The notes under the pieces: generated by a model
What the model was told of the DNA's origin: nothing
Seen by the model: only the letters and a program-made list of their open reading frames with translations
Databases searched by the model: none
Shown here: piece after piece, positions 1 through 4,782 of the stretch
Numbering within the stretch: the stretch's first letter is position 1
Layout of the letters: each line of letters starts with the position of its first letter
NCBI GenBank assembly: GCA_003157445.1
Contig: PMJN01000239.1
Location: forward strand, 1 to 5,017
Direction: 5' to 3'
Length of the DNA stretch: 5,017 bases
DNA from: Micrococcales bacterium
GTDB lineage: Bacteria; Actinomycetota; Actinomycetes; Actinomycetales; Dermatophilaceae
Made by a program: the position numbers and the translations under genes

Positions 1-243
1 TGGTGGAAACGTGGTCGCTACGTAGCGGTTGAGTATTGGAATCTCTCGGACATGGTCCGCCGCTGCCCTGCGCTTCCTGTCGAGTCTGCTATCTGATGTC
101 TTGTGCCGCATGGGCCATGTGGTCAGTTCTCCTCGGAGAACGGGCAATCGTCTCGAGTTTCGTCAAAAACCGCCCCTCCTGGTCGTCGCGGTGATCACCG
201 CCGGGATCGGTGACCGGTCAGTCTTCCGGCTACGGGACGGTCG
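1..243. other. Left-edge region with no convincing gene
   Basis: No protein family is recognised here. On the plus strand the frame starting at base 1 is open from the window edge to TGA at 94-96, giving 31 codons (WWKRGRYVAVEYW...). It could be the 3' end of a gene starting outside the window, convergent with the diguanylate cyclase. Only about 60% of its third positions are G or C, which is low for a real gene in this genome, so I do not call it. The rest holds the dyad at 126-141 and a perfect 10-bp palindrome at 190-199. Confidence 0.4.
126..141. repeat. Inverted repeat, possible terminator or operator
   Basis: Seven-base arms GTTCTCC and GGAGAAC are separated by only two bases, making a near-perfect 16-bp dyad. 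It lies 30 bases past the stop of the possible left-edge frame and has no T-run on either side. A terminator for a plus-strand gene from the left or a protein-binding dyad are both possible. The tiny centre favours a binding site over an RNA hairpin. Confidence 0.3.
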
Positions 244-269
244 CCAGCCAGGAGAGCATCTCAGGCTGG
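244..269 (-). terminator. Hairpin terminator of the diguanylate cyclase gene
   Basis: Three bases past the TGA at 273-275, CCAGCC (244-249) pairs with GGCTGG (264-269). Inside a small internal loop, GAGA (252-255) pairs with TCTC (259-262) around a 3-base loop. There is no U-run after it on the minus strand, as is common for actinobacterial terminators. The position directly behind the stop is the main support. Confidence 0.5.
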
Positions 270-272
270 AGG

Positions 273-1790
273 TCAGTCAACTGGCGCTACCTGTCCAGCA
301 CTCTCACACACACCATGACCATGGAAGAGAGCAGGCGGCGGCGAGCTTTCATGGGCCTTGACCTGGTTACGGCCGCCATTCTTGGCTGTGTAGAGCGCCA
401 TGTCGGCACGCTCGAACAGGGCTTGAGGGGTGTCTTGGGCCCGGGCTTGGGTTAGTCCGATGCTGACAGTCTGACCGCCCGGTACAACACTGAGCAGGCG
501 GGAGGCAATTGTTTGGGCTTCTTGAAGGTCGCAGTCATGCAGTGCAAGAGCGAACTCCTCCCCGCCCCATCGGGCGATGACGTCACCGGCGCGCAGCTCG
601 GCGCGGATGGCGATGACAAGGTCTTTCAGGAGTTCGTCACCGGCGGCATGGCCGTGGGTGTCGTTGTAGGCCTTGAAGTGGTCAATGTCGATGATGACGA
701 TGGTGAGAGGGGCACCGGAGCGGTAGGCGCGAGCCAGCTCGCGGTTCATCTCCTCGTCCCAGCTACGACGATTCGCAGCCCCGGTGAGGGAGTCCCTGCG
801 CGACTGCGTCGCGAGCAGAGCGACCATGTCGGCCCGGTCGATCGCGGCGCCTATTTCCGCAGCGAGCAGATCGACCAGATACAACGCCGACGTGGGCGCG
901 TGCTGATGCGACTCGCTAAAGCCGACGGCGAGCAGTGCTGTCGTGCGTCCACGTCGAGTGACTGGTTGGCACAGCAGGGCTCGGGCTTTGGTGTGCTCGG
1001 CCAGCTTCGAGGAATGCGGATCGATCGCGGCGTTCGCGAGGTAGATCCTCGTTCGCGTGCGCCAGGCCTGAGCTGTGGCGCAGGTGTGGGTTCTTGGGTC
1101 GACGCGCAGCCCAACGTTGACCCCGTCGGTGCCAGCGGTTGCCACCAGGGTCCCATCGGGGTGTGGCTCGAACAGGACTGTGAACGCGGCACCGGTGACG
1201 AGTTGAGCGGCCGCGCACAACTCCGGGCGCGGATCGGAATTGGCTGAGAGGGTACGCGTGATAGCGCCCAAGGCGGCCACGTCGGCGGTGCGATGGCGGG
1301 ATGCGTCGACCAGTTTTTGGGTGGCGGAGCCGGCCAGCAGCCCGATGGTGACCCAGATGACCGACCCGCGCCATCCGGTGTCGGGATACAGCGGTGGGCC
1401 CACCAGGATCTGTGGGACAACGAATGTGACAGCCGTAGCGGCGATACCCAGTCGGAACTGGGTCCGGCTGCCGTAGATCGCCAGCCACAGGATGGGCAGC
1501 ATCACCAGCGGTGAGTAGCCCGAGATCGCCCCGCCCCCGGATTGACGCAGCAAGGCGACCACTGCGAAGAAGCCCAACGGGACCGTGGCCTGGCACCAAG
1601 CGGGCAGCCGCACCCACGGGACGAGCAGCGCCGCCGCAATGACGATGGTCGTCAGTACCGCAGCCGCCGTGAGCATGGACCGGTCCGATGAGGTCGGTGG
1701 CAACAGCACCAACACCAAGGCCATAATTGCAGCACCAGCGAACGGTGCGACTCGGCCCGCTGCCCCAGGGTCGCTCAGCGGGTGCGACAC
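273..1790 (-). CDS. Membrane-bound GAF-GGDEF diguanylate cyclase
   Basis: Predicted to make cyclic di-GMP from two GTP at the cytoplasmic face of the membrane. Numbered from the GTG at 1790 (505 aa), residues about 16-155 hold six hydrophobic helices, about 182-321 look like a GAF sensor domain, and about 325-480 form the GGDEF domain. Visible motifs are DSLTGAANRR (from D333), metal-binding DIDHFK (368-373), the catalytic GGEEF signature (409-413) and the inhibitory RxxD site (R400-A-G-D403) nine residues upstream of it. Active and product-inhibition sites are therefore both intact. The frame is open back to a GTG at 1979 (568 aa). I prefer 1790 because AGGG lies nine bases upstream, third-position GC drops to about half just before it, and a promoter-like pair sits at 1862-1889. 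No domain depends on this choice. The GAF ligand cannot be read from sequence. Confidence 0.93.
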   Translation of the reverse strand: MSHPLSDPGAAGRVAPFAGAAIMALVLVLLPPTSSDRSMLTAAAVLTTIVIAAALLVPWVRLPAWCQATVPLGFFAVVALLRQSGGGAISGYSPLVMLPILWLAIYGSRTQFRLGIAATAVTFVVPQILVGPPLYPDTGWRGSVIWVTIGLLAGSATQKLVDASRHRTADVAALGAITRTLSANSDPRPELCAAAQLVTGAAFTVLFEPHPDGTLVATAGTDGVNVGLRVDPRTHTCATAQAWRTRTRIYLANAAIDPHSSKLAEHTKARALLCQPVTRRGRTTALLAVGFSESHQHAPTSALYLVDLLAAEIGAAIDRADMVALLATQSRRDSLTGAANRRSWDEEMNRELARAYRSGAPLTIVIIDIDHFKAYNDTHGHAAGDELLKDLVIAIRAELRAGDVIARWGGEEFALALHDCDLQEAQTIASRLLSVVPGGQTVSIGLTQARAQDTPQALFERADMALYTAKNGGRNQVKAHESSPPPALFHGHGVCESAGQVAPVD

Positions 1791-1803
1791 CGCGTCCAGC
1801 CCT

Positions 1804-1817
1804 GGAGAGATCTCTCC
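1804..1817. repeat. Perfect 14-bp palindrome before the cyclase start
   Basis: GGAGAGATCTCTCC is perfectly self-complementary. After one T/T mismatch each side, the symmetry continues with CC...GG to 1801-1820. It lies 13 bases upstream of the preferred GTG (1790) and directly abuts the Shine-Dalgarno-like AGGG (1800-1803). It could be an operator or an RNA hairpin affecting ribosome access. If translation really starts at 1979 it would lie inside the coding sequence. Confidence 0.4.
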
Positions 1818-1861
1818 TGGCTCCCGATGCCCGAGTCTTGTGCGCGTGACAGTTGACTTTC

Positions 1862-1889
1862 TATCTACCGGATCGCTCTGCACAGTCAC
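1862..1889 (-). promoter_or_regulatory. Candidate promoter of the diguanylate cyclase gene
   Basis: On the minus strand GTGACT (1884-1889) and TAGATA (1862-1867) are separated by 16 bases. This resembles the -35/-10 pair of housekeeping-sigma promoters in actinobacteria (-10 of TANNNT form). Transcription would start near 1855, leaving about 65 bases of leader that contains the 14-bp palindrome before the GTG at 1790. The element falls in a locally AT-richer patch. Confidence 0.4.
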
Positions 1890-2371
1890 GCGCTCTTGCT
1901 TCCACTGCTCGTCAGCCGAAATGTGGACCTGGTGCAGCCCGGCGGACACAGCCAACTTGGCGGACGCGAACAAACCCACCTCCCCATCACCACCAGCAAC
2001 CGACCGCGCAGCGACCGACCACCCAGAACCCGAAAGCTGCCCACAACGAACCCCTCAACTAGCCCCAAGACCCGCCTCTTTCGAAGCGCATGTCCAGCGT
2101 GGCAGCGATTCAACGAGGACCGTCGACTGTCCGGCAAGAAGAGTCCAAAGAACGACAACGCATCACCCGTTCGGCTGACCACAGCTATGGGCAGCCGCTA
2201 CGGCCCGCCTTGCCAACTGGACACAAGACCGAATTGGCAGTGGCAAAGGCACCCACATGCATGCGCTTATGGGTACGAATTCCAAATTGCGCATGGCCGT
2301 ACGTATCCCGAACGCGCAGCGGCTACGACTTGACGGCCCGCCAGCCGGTGTCGATCTCGGTTGATTCCGTC
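1890..2371. other. Intergenic stretch without a recognised gene
   Basis: No protein or RNA family is recognised. About 1969-2060 is markedly A/C-rich on the plus strand (about four fifths A or C), so a minus-strand transcript would be G-rich here, with runs such as GGTGGTGATGGGGAGG just before the GTG at 1979. Frames open on both strands give low-complexity Pro/His/Gln/Arg peptides and look like chance. The region separates the cyclase gene from the DinB-like gene. Confidence 0.5.
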
Positions 2372-2393
2372 CCGTAGCCCGATCCCTCTACGG
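2372..2393 (-). terminator. Possible terminator of the DinB-like gene
   Basis: CCGTAG (2372-2377) pairs with CTACGG (2388-2393) around a 10-base loop, 18 bases past the TAG at 2412-2414. The stem is only six base pairs and no U-run follows, so position is the main argument. Confidence 0.35.
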
Positions 2394-2411
2394 AGTTTGA
2401 TCTTGCCGTTG

Positions 2412-3035
2412 CTACAGGACGGAGAAGCCATTGGGCAGTGTGCCGCGGCCGGTTAGCGCGCGGAGCACGGTTTCGCCGGTTCCGACAGTCGCAGCGATGC
2501 GGGCGGCCAGGGAGGCTGCGTCGGCTAGAGCCTTGGGGGTCGAGGTCGCCGCTATTCGGGTGGCTGCGGCGATGTCGAGGGTGTGGACCGTGAGCTCGAA
2601 GGTGCGCGTCGCAAGCCATGCCGAGAGCTGCATCCCGCCGGCGGCGCTCTGGACGAATTGCTCGCCATCGGCGCTGTTGAGTCTGATCGCAACATCCTTG
2701 ACCAAGGCGCGGATGGCGAATGCGGGGTCGATGCCCAGTGCTTCGGCATGGGTGCTGGCGCTAGCGGTGGCAGCGGCGACAGCCGCTGCGTACACCGACG
2801 GATCCAAGGTTCGACCTATGGCGTAGTAGGCCTCGGGAGAAGCGATGACGATTGTCTGAGCCAGCCTGTCAAGGGTAGTGAGGACACCGCTGAGGGCGGC
2901 CGTGCTCGTGTGGCCGACCAGCTCCCGCAGGCTCCAGACTCCGAGGCCCGGGCCTTCCCATATCTGATCAGGCACTTGGCTGACCAGATCAGCGAAGACC
3001 TGCGCAGCCGCCAGGTAGCTTTCGTCTATGTCCAT
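2412..3035 (-). CDS. DinB/mycothiol-dependent maleylpyruvate isomerase-family protein
   Basis: A 207-residue cytosolic helical-bundle protein of the DinB-like superfamily (mycothiol-dependent maleylpyruvate isomerase N-terminal domain type, TIGR03083/TIGR03086-like). Visible signatures are the early VWSLRELVGH (His42) and the later TRTFELTVHTLDIA, which supplies Glu147 and His151. In the characterised Corynebacterium enzyme the zinc is held by two His and one Glu with the same Glu-x3-His spacing, so the metal site looks intact. Members use mycothiol as cofactor, but most are uncharacterised and the substrate here cannot be inferred. No gentisate-pathway genes are nearby, so I do not call it maleylpyruvate isomerase itself. 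The ATG at 3035 is preferred over an in-frame TTG at 3053 because the family usually begins M-D-I-x-x-x-Y. Neither start has a clear ribosome-binding site. The DNA from 3036 to 3189 contains no other gene. Confidence 0.85.
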   Translation of the reverse strand: MDIDESYLAAAQVFADLVSQVPDQIWEGPGLGVWSLRELVGHTSTAALSGVLTTLDRLAQTIVIASPEAYYAIGRTLDPSVYAAAVAAATASASTHAEALGIDPAFAIRALVKDVAIRLNSADGEQFVQSAAGGMQLSAWLATRTFELTVHTLDIAAATRIAATSTPKALADAASLAARIAATVGTGETVLRALTGRGTLPNGFSVL

Positions 3036-3189
3036 GCGGAAACGGTCGCACAACAGAGGCCACCCTGCCGCGCTGCCGCGTCGGCCTCGCGTTCCGGTCC
3101 GGGAATGGTCACCGAAGCCCTGTAAGGTCTGCGGTCAAATGGATGTCTAGACTGGGACCATCACCGCAAGCATCGAACGGCAACCGGTG

Positions 3190-3220
3190 ATCAGCGGCTG
3201 CCCGCGGCCGCCGCACTGAT
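3190..3220 (-). terminator. GC-rich hairpin, likely terminator of the phosphatase gene
   Basis: ATCAG (3190-3194) pairs with CTGAT (3216-3220), then CGGC (3195-3198) with GCCG (3210-3213) past a 2-base bulge. A further three G/C pairs close a 3-base loop. It starts 32 bases past the phosphatase stop at 3253 and lies upstream of the next gene, which suggests the two genes are separate transcription units. There is no U-run. Confidence 0.4.
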
Positions 3221-3252
3221 GGTCTTCGCAAGCGGATCGTTCGGCGAGGCGC

Positions 3253-3687
3253 TCAGACCGCGCGGAAGTGGGTAACGTACCGCCGCTGCCAACGCGTTTC
3301 GACCGCGCGGGAGTCATAGTGCTCCCGCACGAACGCCACCGCTTCATCGGTTGGCAGGCCGTCCAGCACGGCGATGCACGCGAGGGCCGTGCCGGTCCTG
3401 CCCCGGCCGCTGCCGCAGGCGATTTCTACTCGCTCAGTCTCGGCGCGGTGCCAGGCTTCCCTCAGCACCTCGTCGGCGTCGCGACGGTTTCGAGGCAGTT
3501 GGAAGTCGGGCCATCGAACCCAGCGTGCCTCCCAAGCGACCGGGGCCGGACTCGCGCCCAACAGGTAGACAGCGAAGTCAGGGGTTGGGCCAGGGGGCAG
3601 TGATCGATGTAGCGCACGACCGCGCAGTAGTCGGCCGGATGGGAAGCGCAGCACCCCGGGGGAATCTGGGTCCCAAGCCCTGCTCAT
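3253..3687 (-). CDS. Small cysteine-based tyrosine phosphatase-family protein
   Basis: A 144-residue soluble protein with the CX5R phosphatase loop IACGSGRGRTGTALA: nucleophile Cys91, Gly94, Arg97 and Thr98 match C-x2-G-x2-R-(S/T). Asp61 in RWPDFQLPRN is in the right place for the general-acid Asp that donates a proton to the leaving group. The usual His before the catalytic Cys is Ala90 here. A helix rich in Ala/Leu (98-109) and the tail DSRAVETRWQRRYV follow. Expected reaction: hydrolysis of a phosphomonoester through a phospho-cysteine intermediate. The substrate (phosphotyrosine, other protein phosphate or small molecule) cannot be told. No signal peptide or transmembrane segment is seen, so it should be cytosolic. 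The ATG at 3687 has little Shine-Dalgarno sequence (GGGATT at most). A -10-like TAGATT six bases upstream suggests leaderless translation. No partner kinase lies in the window. Confidence 0.85.
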   Translation of the reverse strand: MSRAWDPDSPGVLRFPSGRLLRGRALHRSLPPGPTPDFAVYLLGASPAPVAWEARWVRWPDFQLPRNRRDADEVLREAWHRAETERVEIACGSGRGRTGTALACIAVLDGLPTDEAVAFVREHYDSRAVETRWQRRYVTHFRAV

Positions 3688-3693
3688 AATCCC

Positions 3694-3699
3694 AATCTA
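3694..3699 (-). promoter_or_regulatory. Candidate -10 box for leaderless phosphatase mRNA
   Basis: TAGATT on the minus strand matches the actinobacterial TANNNT -10 form. It leaves six bases to the ATG at 3687, so the transcript could begin at the start codon itself. The -35 region (CCTTCA at 3717-3722) is poor. The weakness of any ribosome-binding site for this ATG fits a leaderless start. Confidence 0.35.
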
Positions 3700-3860
3700 T
3701 CCATCAACGGCACCCCTGAAGGCGGAGCAGCCCCTTGAAGGGAACCTCGCGCGGTCAACATGATGGGTTGCTCGAGCCCGGTAACGATCTGCGTATGGGG
3801 ATCGGCTTGCGGGCCGCGTGGTGATCACACGTTGGACTAGAACTGAGACTGGGCAAGGTC

Positions 3861-3890
3861 AGCCCCTCCCCGACGAAGCAGGGAGGGGCT
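3861..3890 (-). terminator. Strong terminator hairpin downstream of the tRNA-Ser remnant
   Basis: AGCCCCTCCC (3861-3870) and GGGAGGGGCT (3881-3890) are perfect 10-bp complements around a 10-base loop. It lies 17 bases past the encoded CCA of the tRNA remnant on the minus strand, the usual place for a tRNA gene terminator. The structure is symmetric and could work from either direction. No long U-run follows. It may mark the original chromosomal flank of the tRNA gene. Confidence 0.6.
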
Positions 3891-3906
3891 GAGTTTGTGC
3901 TCGATG

Positions 3907-4003
3907 TGGCGGTGGTGGCGGGATTTGAACCCACGGTGGAGTCTGCCCCACACACGCTTTCGACTTGTGAATTGCCGTGTTCAGCCATGTTCGGGAGGCC
4001 ACC
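3907..4003 (-). tRNA. tRNA-Ser(CGA) remnant: perfect 3' half, degenerate 5' half
   Basis: Read on the minus strand, 3963 to 3907 is a flawless 3' half of a class II serine tRNA. It has T33, anticodon CGA (3960-3962), AA, GCGTG (3' anticodon strand), a long variable arm, a T-arm of GTGGG/TTCAAAT/CCCGC, acceptor strand CACCACC, discriminator G and encoded CCA (3907-3909). The 5' part (4003-3964) is only tRNA-like. GGTGGCC pairs five of seven acceptor positions, CCG/CGG can form a D-stem, and the D-loop keeps GGCTGAA. The 5' anticodon strand, however, is replaced by ...AATTCACAAG, which cannot form the CACGC stem, and the whole is about 97 rather than 90 bases. A working tRNA is unlikely. The break at the anticodon loop is where many tyrosine integrases cross over, so an attachment-site remnant is the likeliest explanation. 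A tRNA pseudogene that decayed by mutation is the alternative. Confidence 0.65.
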
Positions 4004-4178
4004 TTGCGGCCTGCCATGCCGACCAAGGACGTCCGCGCACGGGGGAGGACTTCAGTGAACGAGACTAAGACTGAGACTAGGTCTGGCGTCCCGACCGGTC
4101 CCACGAGTTCACGCGACGTGCCCCCCCGTGGACGGGGATGACGCGTTCCGAGATCGGCCAGTGCGGTGATGGTGTCGA
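4004..4178. other. Spacer between tRNA remnant and recombinase remnant
   Basis: No gene is recognised. It contains a hairpin-forming segment at 4124-4137 (CCCCGT, two bases, ACGGGG), flanked by ACGCG (4111-4115) and CGCGT (4142-4146), which could extend the symmetry. A short GACT-rich stretch lies at 4061-4082. Earlier parts of the recombinase may have lain here, but I cannot read any catalytic-domain residues in any plus-strand frame. Confidence 0.4.
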
Positions 4179-4439
4179 TTGCCGCGGACGATCGCGGGCC
4201 TCGCGCCGGCGCGTGCTCGAGGACCGGTGGCCGGCCGTTCACGATGACGCCCGCGAAGGTGCGGCTCGCGATGGCCTGGATGGGCAAGCCCGACACGAAG
4301 GTCAGCGAGCTCTGCAAGGAGTCAGGGGTCTCCCGGCAGACCCTCTACCGGCAACGTTTCGCCAGACGACGAAGCTCGGCCGGATGGCGCGCGCGTGCTC
4401 GCCCGAAGTAAGGGGACCGAAGCGACCCACAGCCGCTGA
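4179..4439 (+). pseudogene. Serine recombinase (resolvase/invertase) C-terminal remnant, frameshifted
   Basis: Three successive frames read as the end of a resolvase/invertase-type serine recombinase. First is RTIAGLAPARARG (4185-4223), the linker helix after the catalytic domain. A shift then gives TGGRPFTMTPAKVRLAMAWM followed by GKPDTKVSELCKESGVSRQTLYR (4223-4351), the helix-turn-helix DNA-binding domain. A shift back gives HVSPDDEARPDGARVLARSK and a TGA at 4437-4439. The first break looks like a 1- or 4-base loss near 4221-4223, the second a single extra A at 4353/4354. The N-terminal catalytic domain with its nucleophilic Ser is absent, so the protein cannot recombine DNA. Intact relatives resolve Tn3-family cointegrates or invert DNA segments. 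Here it is a scar of a mobile element, beside the tRNA remnant and opposite in strand to all neighbouring genes. Confidence 0.75.
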
Positions 4440-4559
4440 GTCGAGGACCCTGCGACCATCACTTTGACACGCAACTCCGCACCTAACGTCTGGGATTGGA
4501 CGGACACGGGCGCGGTGGTCGACTCAGCTCTTCGGTCGAGGCGTCTCACTTGGAACTGG

Positions 4560-4577
4560 GACACATCATCATGTGTC
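4560..4577. repeat. Inverted repeat GACACAT-4-ATGTGTC
   Basis: Perfect 7-bp arms are separated by four bases (CATC). It is AT-richer than its surroundings. It may be a protein-binding dyad, such as a recombinase subsite or repressor operator, or a small hairpin. Confidence 0.45.
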
Positions 4578-4586
4578 GTATGACGC

Positions 4587-4658
4587 CCGAGAGGTCTCGG
4601 TGAACGCTGCGGGCGGTTCATACGGGAACCGGGCCTGTCCAGCGTTCTTTCGGAGACC
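4587..4658. repeat. Nested inverted repeats, about 70 bp
   Basis: The outer stem is GGTCTC (4593-4598) with GAGACC (4653-4658). After an asymmetric internal loop, GAACGCTG (4602-4609) pairs with CAGCGTTC (4640-4647). Within the loop GGTTC (4615-4619) pairs with GAACC (4626-4630). A competing palindrome CCGAGA-GG-TCTCGG covers 4587-4600. The layered symmetry is stronger than expected by chance locally. It could be a structured small RNA, a recombination site of the vanished element or a transposon end. No family match is claimed. Confidence 0.5.
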
Positions 4659-4754
4659 ACGTGCCGCGGGGATGATCGGTTGTCGCCTTCCGCTTGCGGG
4701 AGTGTGGACAGTCGACAAGATACGACCTGAGGTGGTTGTGCGGATGTTCCGAAA

Positions 4755-4774
4755 CTGCGTAGCGATTGACGCAG
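4755..4774 (-). terminator. Terminator of the EAL-domain gene
   Basis: Nine bases after the TAA (4783-4785), CTGCGT and ACGCAG form a 6-bp stem with an 8-base loop. TTTC follows on the minus strand, giving a short U-run. Stem, tail and position together resemble a weak intrinsic terminator. Confidence 0.5.
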
Positions 4775-4782
4775 GTGCGTAG

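Larger units (their letters stand above)
4440..4782. other. Gene-free region with clustered inverted repeats
   Basis: No protein is recognised. The open frames on either strand (for example plus 4573-4782) match no family I know and have no ribosome-binding site or typical composition. The region is notable for dyads packed into 4560-4658, listed separately, and for the terminator-like hairpin of the EAL gene at its right end. It probably belongs to the same mobile-element scar as the recombinase remnant. Confidence 0.45.

Noticed and set aside
513..1247. Long plus-strand open frame of 244 codons opposite the diguanylate cyclase.
   Set aside because: It is the antisense shadow of the GGDEF/GAF coding sequence: no family resemblance, no ribosome-binding site, and the minus strand carries a complete set of GGDEF motifs.
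228..2379. A 13-bp perfect inverted repeat (GGCTACGGGACGG at 228-240; its complement at 2367-2379) flanking the cyclase gene, resembling mobile-element ends.
   Set aside because: The match stops abruptly at 13 bases on both sides. A match of this length somewhere in 5 kb of GC-rich DNA is not improbable, and no transposase or target duplication accompanies it. The right copy also overlaps the terminator-like hairpin at 2372-2393.
2583..3125. Plus-strand open frame of 180 codons opposite the DinB-like gene.
   Set aside because: It is antisense to a gene with clear family motifs, and its translation is Gly/Ser/Arg-rich without domain resemblance.
190..3828. GTGATCAC palindromes at 191-198 and 3821-3828, considered as a shared operator.
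   Set aside because: An eight-base palindrome twice in 5 kb is weak. The flanks differ and neither copy sits at a credible promoter.
3836..4081. Imperfect direct repeats ACTAG-AACTGAGACT (from 3836) and ACTAA-GACTGAGACT (from 4064) on both sides of the tRNA remnant.
   Set aside because: Only 13 of 15 positions match, with an exact core of nine bases. Several such pairs are expected by chance in 5 kb, so this is not evidence for att or target-site duplication.
3859..4317. Minus-strand open frame of 152 codons running through the tRNA remnant and the recombinase relic.
   Set aside because: It translates structural-RNA sequence (a Pro-rich run over the acceptor stem) and the antisense of the recombinase relic, with no recognisable family.
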